This document shows positions 54,686 through 58,664 of a DNA stretch of 58,664 nucleotides, in pieces. Each line of letters begins with the position of its first letter. The stretch's first letter is position 1. The notes under the pieces were generated by a model. The model saw nothing but the letters and a program-made list of their open reading frames with translations, was not told where the DNA came from and did not search any database. Source of the stretch: Nitrospiraceae bacterium (GTDB lineage Bacteria; Nitrospirota; Thermodesulfovibrionia; UBA6902); contig CP070632.1 in assembly GCA_020356065.1 (NCBI GenBank), positions 1-58,664 on the forward strand, read 5' to 3'. Position numbers and translations under genes: made by a program.

Positions 54686-55732
54686 ATGCAATTCACAAGA
54701 AGAGTTTTAATATTTTCAGTTACTATTCTCTTTGTTTCGGCCTTTTGGTCTCCACTTTTTGCTGATGTTACAGTAGAGCGCGATATAAAATCGGGCGGAT
54801 TAATGGGAATGGGCGCATCCGAGTCTCACCAAAAGGAGTCTATCCAAGGAGCAAAGAAATATGTTGACTCCAAGATGAAGTTCACTGGAAAGTTCCTGAG
54901 CAAGATGTCAGGAGAGAAAAAAAGCTCTACAATCTACAGGGTAAACGAGGATCTAATATGGGAGATTGATCATAAAAAGAAGACCTATACCGAACGGCCC
55001 ATTTCACTTCCCGAAGGGGAGGAACCGCCGGAATACTCGGAAAGTGAGAGGGGAAGTGTAGAAGACTAGGAAAGAGAGGAAGAATCCAAGGTAAGGATTA
55101 TTAAAAATGAATTCAATGTAAAGAATACGGGAGCAAGAAAGACGATAAATGGATTCACCTGCAGCCAGCATATCATTACCTGGCTGGTTGAAACGGAAAA
55201 CATAGAGACCAAGGAGCGCAGCAAGAGCCTCATGACAACAGAGCTCTGGAATACCCCTGAAGATGAGAAGATAATGAAGCTCAAGAAAGAAGAAGAGGAG
55301 TTCAACCGTGCTTATTTAAAAAAGCTTGGATTGAATATGAGCCCGGAAGAGATGAAGATATTTGGGCTCAGTATTCTAGGCGGCATGGCTGACGCTTCCG
55401 GTATAGACCTTAAAAAGGAGTTCTCAAAGATAAAGGGCTACCCCATTGTGACCTCGGTCAAGTGGCAGTCTCAAAAAGATGGAAAGGAACAGACCAATGA
55501 GCAGGAAGAGGTAGAAGAGGATGACGGGATAGACCTTTCCAAGGGACTTGGAGGAGCATTTGGGGGATTCATGAAGAAGAAAATGGCAAAGAGGGACAAC
55601 GAGAAGGCCGAAGGAAAGGAAGACATGAAAGTAATCTTCGAATCCTATTCCGAAATAAAAAGCATAAAAACATCAGCCATTCCGACTGACCTCTTTGAAG
55701 TGCCGAAAGGGTATAAGAAGGGGAGGTCTTGA
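54686..55732 (+). pseudogene. DUF4412-like exported protein interrupted by one TAG
   Basis: A single reading frame of 349 codons is broken only by TAG at 55067-55069; the frame continues with clear protein sequence (KVRIIKNEFNVKNTGARKTINGF). Signal peptide (1-26), then the family features TIYRVNEDLIWEIDHKKKTYTERPI and the typical end IPTDLFEVPKGYKK. The stop lies in an acidic linker (GSVED, then EREEES), where GAG would fit. So it is a nonsense mutation, an assembly error or a recoded stop. AAGGAAGG stands upstream of the ATG. Confidence 0.78.
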
Positions 55733-55837
55733 ATGGATGGACTCAACAAGGCAGAATAGGGGAGTATCTAATCAACGACCAAAGAAGAAGGCTGGTGATC
55801 CTTGATAATTTGGATTATCCAATTTGTTATTTATTCC

Positions 55838-56242
55838 TTATCTGTTACCCCCCCGGCCACCGCCATATCCGCTTCTGCTGCTGCCTTTGCCGCCAGCACC
55901 AAATCCTCCTCTACCTCCGCCTTTTCCTCCTCCACCAAATCCTCCTCTGCCTCCGCCCTTTCCTCCCCTGCCATATCCTCCGCCACCGCTGCGTTTTTCC
56001 GTACGCGGGCGGGCCTCATTCACGTTCAGTGTTCTTCCGTGTAATTCTTTGCCATTCATGTTATCGATTGCAGACTGAGCTTCATCTTTAGAAGGCATCT
56101 GAACGAATCCAAACCCTTTTGACTCACCGCTATATTTGTCCTTTATGATAGTAGCGGATTCAACCTCCCCAAATTCTTCGAAAGCCATCTTCAATTCATC
56201 CTCAGTAATCTCACGTGATAAATTGCCAACATAGATATTCAT
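55838..56242 (-). CDS. RRM RNA-binding protein with an RGG tail
   Basis: 134 residues: one RNA-recognition motif with RNP2 IYVGNL (3-8) and RNP1 KGFGFVQM (42-49), then about 50 residues of Gly-rich repeats with RGG (GRGGFGGGGKGGG, nearly duplicated). It resembles the cold-induced Rbp proteins of cyanobacteria and similar proteins elsewhere. GGAGAT precedes the ATG. The tandem DNA repeat behind the tail (about 55850-55985) may vary in copy number between strains. It is convergent with the interrupted gene. Confidence 0.93.
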   Translation of the reverse strand: MNIYVGNLSREITEDELKMAFEEFGEVESATIIKDKYSGESKGFGFVQMPSKDEAQSAIDNMNGKELHGRTLNVNEARPRTEKRSGGGGYGRGGKGGGRGGFGGGGKGGGRGGFGAGGKGSSRSGYGGGRGGNR

Positions 56243-56469
56243 TGATATCTCCTTATTCTCTTGAATATTTATATCTCAGTTTCACTTAACATGCAGCTTT
56301 TATTATTTGGTGCCTAATCATATATAGCCCATCTCCATCGGGAGTTGATGTTAATATAGTTTATTTCTATAAGAAAAGTATAGAAATATTTATCAGTCTA
56401 TGTAATTATCGTCCCAAAAGCCTCCAGGTCATCATAATCAACTTGCACTGCCAAAGGTGTTCATATGAT

Positions 56470-57450
56470 TTATTTTCCTGAGCTGAAACTATCAGAAAGT
56501 TTCTCAATGATTCCGGGCATTACAGTCATTCCCTGTTCCGACATTTGATTCCCCAGTTTCTGAAGTTGCAGCATATAGAATTTCTTAGGCACAGAATGAT
56601 AATTAATGAGGCAAAAAACCAGTAATAATAATACAAGCGTCGTTCGCTTTATGAGAGGAAGCACTGTATTCTTTAATCCATACAGTTTGCGATGATAACG
56701 GAATTTTTTTGCTGCATATTTTATTCGTATTAGCATAGGCACTTTCTTTGTATTGTGCAAACTCACTTTTACTGCGTCAAAAATACTTAATATCCAGACC
56801 ATAATAAGAAAGGGTGAGAGAATGATACTAAATGAGAAGATCCATTCGATGACAAGACGTGAGCGAGAGGCTTCCAGCGTCGGCCATACTAAAAATATAA
56901 TGAGGATAAAGGGGAATATGGCAAGATTCATGAAAGCGAATACCTGAAAAAAAAGGCTTTTTTTTATCTGACCGTTTAGTACCTGTCCCCAGCCCGGCAT
57001 GAAGAGAGAACAAACCGCGGGGAGCAATTTTATTTTGGTGGCATTAAAAGATCCCGCACTCATCCTTATACAGTTAATGTATGCGTGCCACGCATTAACT
57101 TGCCAGACACTGAGTCCGGACAGATAGAAAAATCCAAAAATAAGCAGTGTTCCGGAACCATCGACATGAATCGATTCAAATAAGAATTTAATGGATTCCC
57201 AGTGCATGATAACGATGCACATGAGCAAATAGAAGTTAAACATGAAAACAAGAAAGAGAATACCTGATTTCAGTTGTTTATTATAAAACTGTCCGCATCC
57301 CCAGAGAATGATTGATAGACTGAAAGCTAAAGAAGGATTTCTCCGTATGGGGGGCTTCTGCTGAAATGCAGGGATTTTTTTTTGCTTTACTCTGGTAACG
57401 GAAACCTGCTGTTCGTTGACATCATCAATCACCCAGACTTTTTGACTCAT
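56470..57450 (-). CDS. Multi-pass membrane protein with two GQ-YN-type repeats
   Basis: 326 residues with six or seven membrane helices. Two internal repeats, SIILWGCGQFYNKQLKSGILF (about 47-67) and CSLFMPGWGQVLNGQIKKSLFF (about 147-168), carry the PGxGQxYNGQxxKG pattern seen in TM2-type and DUF5683-type proteins. Function unknown. A cytosolic N-terminal 40 residues is basic. Monocistronic as far as I can see; 368 bases separate it from the small gene on the other side. Confidence 0.75.
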   Translation of the reverse strand: MSQKVWVIDDVNEQQVSVTRVKQKKIPAFQQKPPIRRNPSLAFSLSIILWGCGQFYNKQLKSGILFLVFMFNFYLLMCIVIMHWESIKFLFESIHVDGSGTLLIFGFFYLSGLSVWQVNAWHAYINCIRMSAGSFNATKIKLLPAVCSLFMPGWGQVLNGQIKKSLFFQVFAFMNLAIFPFILIIFLVWPTLEASRSRLVIEWIFSFSIILSPFLIMVWILSIFDAVKVSLHNTKKVPMLIRIKYAAKKFRYHRKLYGLKNTVLPLIKRTTLVLLLLVFCLINYHSVPKKFYMLQLQKLGNQMSEQGMTVMPGIIEKLSDSFSSGK

Positions 57451-57586
57451 CCTGTTAACCTATAAGCCTGTCACACAGATATTCCCCTATGGATATCAGC
57501 CACTTGATCTGTGGTTGTTTATATCACGTACATCACGAACTTATGGTACGTTTCACTATATGTTAGATGCTTACATTTATCGCAGC

Positions 57587-57602
57587 TGTGATAAAAGTCA
57601 CA
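57587..57602. promoter_or_regulatory. CRP/FNR-type site, upstream copy
   Basis: TGTGA-TAAAAG-TCACA, a perfect match to the two CRP half-sites. It lies between the divergent membrane gene and the small membrane gene, so it might serve either. Confidence 0.6.
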
Positions 57603-57727
57603 ATAATTAATCATTTTTTTTGCGCCGGATCTGATCTGGTATATGGTTAACTGAAAAACCAGTTACTTTCTTGAGACCGCAGTAATAAATCAAAAATTAC
57701 ATTATTTCTTCATTTTTAATTTTAATG

Positions 57728-57777
57728 TGTGATCTGTATCACAGCGTATCTGTGTATTAAGTAATATCTTAGAGATT
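57728..57777 (+). promoter_or_regulatory. CRP/FNR-type site and class II promoter for the small membrane gene
   Basis: TGTGA-TCTGTA-TCACA (57728-57743) is a perfect CRP-type palindrome. A -10 candidate TAATAT is at 57762-57767; a start near 57774-57777 would put the site centre at about -38 to -41, the class II position. The gene begins at 57819. No other feature fills the rest of 57451-57818. Confidence 0.6.
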
Positions 57778-57818
57778 ATGGGTTTGAGATAAATTTAAAT
57801 TAAAAGGAGCGTAATGAC

Positions 57819-58001
57819 ATGGGGAACATATTGTTTGTGGGAATATTTGTGTTGATAATAGCCTGGCTATTTTCAGTGTACCTGAAGGTTGTTGACGGAT
57901 TTCAGAAAGATGATACTGACAGCAGGGAAAAAGGATCCGGGGAAGAGATAAAAATAGAGACCCCTGAATATGATGAGGAGTCGCCAACCAACACATGCTG
58001 A
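57819..58001 (+). CDS. Small single-pass membrane protein
   Basis: 60 residues: an N-terminal hydrophobic helix (about 3-23) and an acidic tail ending TNTC. No family recognised; size and layout recall small accessory subunits of respiratory complexes, but no specific match is seen. AAGGAG is nine bases before the ATG; a second ATG at 57813 is in another frame. It follows a promoter with a perfect CRP/FNR site. Confidence 0.65.
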   Translation: MGNILFVGIFVLIIAWLFSVYLKVVDGFQKDDTDSREKGSGEEIKIETPEYDEESPTNTC

Positions 58002-58205
58002 TATGTATAGATTGAAATGTGTTGGAAATTATGCATTTCACATTGGGGCAGTGAAAATTTTTTTATTATGAGAACTGTTACATATTAAGAATTTCAGACA
58101 GTCTGTTTCTTTCTTCCCTGATGTCCTGTTTAAAGATATTAATGGGAATGCCGATATAAATATCAACTTAACATGAAAATAGATGCATAAATCAACCGGA
58201 TATTT

Positions 58206-58222
58206 ATGCACAGGGGGTGCAT
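58206..58222 (+). promoter_or_regulatory. Hairpin covering the ribosome-binding site of the lipoprotein gene
   Basis: ATGCAC, loop AGGGG, GTGCAT: the G-rich loop is the Shine-Dalgarno for the ATG at 58226. Folding would hold the site in a small stem-loop, so translation could depend on RNA structure. Confidence 0.4.
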
Positions 58223-58225
58223 CAC

Positions 58226-58660
58226 ATGAAACAGTTATCGTATTTAACAATAGTGAGTTTATTTTTGTTATCTCTATTGATGGGATGTGCATCTTTCCCT
58301 CAGGTTAATTCAGGTGTATTTGGGGTTGAAACTGATGACGTAGAGGTAAAGGTTGCATTTGGAGACCATGATCGCAGACTCATTCATGATTACTACAAAA
58401 AGAATAAAAAAATAAAAAAACGCAAAGGGATGCCGCCAGGGTTGGCTAAGAAAGAAAAGTTGCCTCCCGGCTTGCAAAAACAGCTTAAGAAAAACGGGAA
58501 GTTACCCCCTGGACTTGCCAAGAGAAATCTTCCCCATGAGCTTGAAGACAGACTCTCTCCAGTTCCACAGGGGTATGTCCGCTTAAAAGTGGGGATGGAT
58601 ATAGTACTCATGAATGAAGAAACAGAAGTCATCGTTGATATCATATATGATATAGGATAA
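58226..58660 (+). CDS. Lipoprotein with PPGL repeats (RcnB/CigR-like)
   Basis: About 144 residues. Lipoprotein signal with lipobox LMGC. Three basic repeats of the type MPPGLAKKEK, LPPGLQKQ and LPPGLAKR are followed by LPHELEDRLSPVPQGYVRLKVGMDIVLMNEETEVIVDII, an end seen in RcnB/CigR-like envelope proteins of unknown mechanism. The ATG at 58226 is chosen over the GTG at 58217. It ends four bases from the window's edge. Confidence 0.8.
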   Translation: MKQLSYLTIVSLFLLSLLMGCASFPQVNSGVFGVETDDVEVKVAFGDHDRRLIHDYYKKNKKIKKRKGMPPGLAKKEKLPPGLQKQLKKNGKLPPGLAKRNLPHELEDRLSPVPQGYVRLKVGMDIVLMNEETEVIVDIIYDIG

Positions 58661-58664
58661 ACGT

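Noticed and set aside
55067-55069. Pyrrolysine at the TAG
   Set aside because: The protein is not a methylamine methyltransferase and no pyl genes are visible; a point mutation is simpler.
57819-58001. CcoQ-type oxidase subunit
   Set aside because: Size and a single helix fit, but no CcoQ sequence signature or oxidase genes are seen.

Overview
This 58.7 kb window looks like chromosome from a free-living Gram-negative bacterium. Outer-membrane and envelope proteins (a FadL-type porin, lipoproteins, a PEP-CTERM sorted protein), multihaem c-type cytochromes, c-di-GMP proteins (HD-GYP, GGDEF, PilZ) and several GH57 glucanotransferases together suggest an anaerobic or microaerophilic sediment or groundwater lineage such as Nitrospirota or a related deep branch. 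That placement is inference; there is no rRNA gene here. No tRNA, CRISPR array, prophage or complete insertion sequence was seen.

Layout. 0.1-10.6 kb: a small dihaem cytochrome, then housekeeping genes argG, dprA, topA, mutS2, an aminotransferase and a convergent RlmD-like RNA methyltransferase. Two gaps carry an unusual 11-bp periodic repeat. 10.7-18.6 kb: DUF502 and PAP2 membrane proteins, an SGNH hydrolase, a HicB-like small protein coupled to the SRAP DNA-repair protein, DUF456, an RluA-type pseudouridine synthase, an HD-GYP protein, a LOG-family protein and a receiver-PilZ protein whose phospho-acceptor Asp is Glu. 18.7-26.1 kb: alpha-glucan genes, part 1 (MalQ, a DUF3536-type GH57, a DUF4912-GT4 fusion, a GH57 branching-type enzyme). 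26.1-35.1 kb: mostly minus-strand envelope and redox genes (cytochrome P460, DUF4197, TPR lipoprotein, PEP-CTERM protein, FadL porin, SWIB protein, a redoxin-TPR protein coupled to a cytochrome with up to 15 haem sites), with a REP-type transposase and candidate REP palindromes. 35.3-49.1 kb: alpha-glucan genes, part 2 (a plant-type glucan, water dikinase, a TIM-barrel isomerase, a GH13 enzyme, an antiporter, GlgA, a stand-alone DUF4912 protein, a second GH57 branching-type enzyme and GlgB). 49.2-58.7 kb: HDOD-GGDEF, carB, an envelope gene interrupted by one in-frame TAG, an RRM/RGG RNA-binding protein, a membrane protein, a small membrane protein behind two perfect CRP/FNR-type sites, and a lipoprotein.

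How it works together. The main theme is storage polyglucan. GlgA elongates, GlgB and two GH57 enzymes would branch, MalQ, GH57-DUF3536 and GH13 would remodel, and the dikinase would phosphorylate the polymer, as in plant starch turnover. glgC and a glucan phosphorylase are not in the window. The two [DUF4912]-[GH57] pairs look like an ancient duplicated module, with a glycosyltransferase fused to DUF4912 in one copy. Most function calls rest on motifs read by eye; no database search was run.
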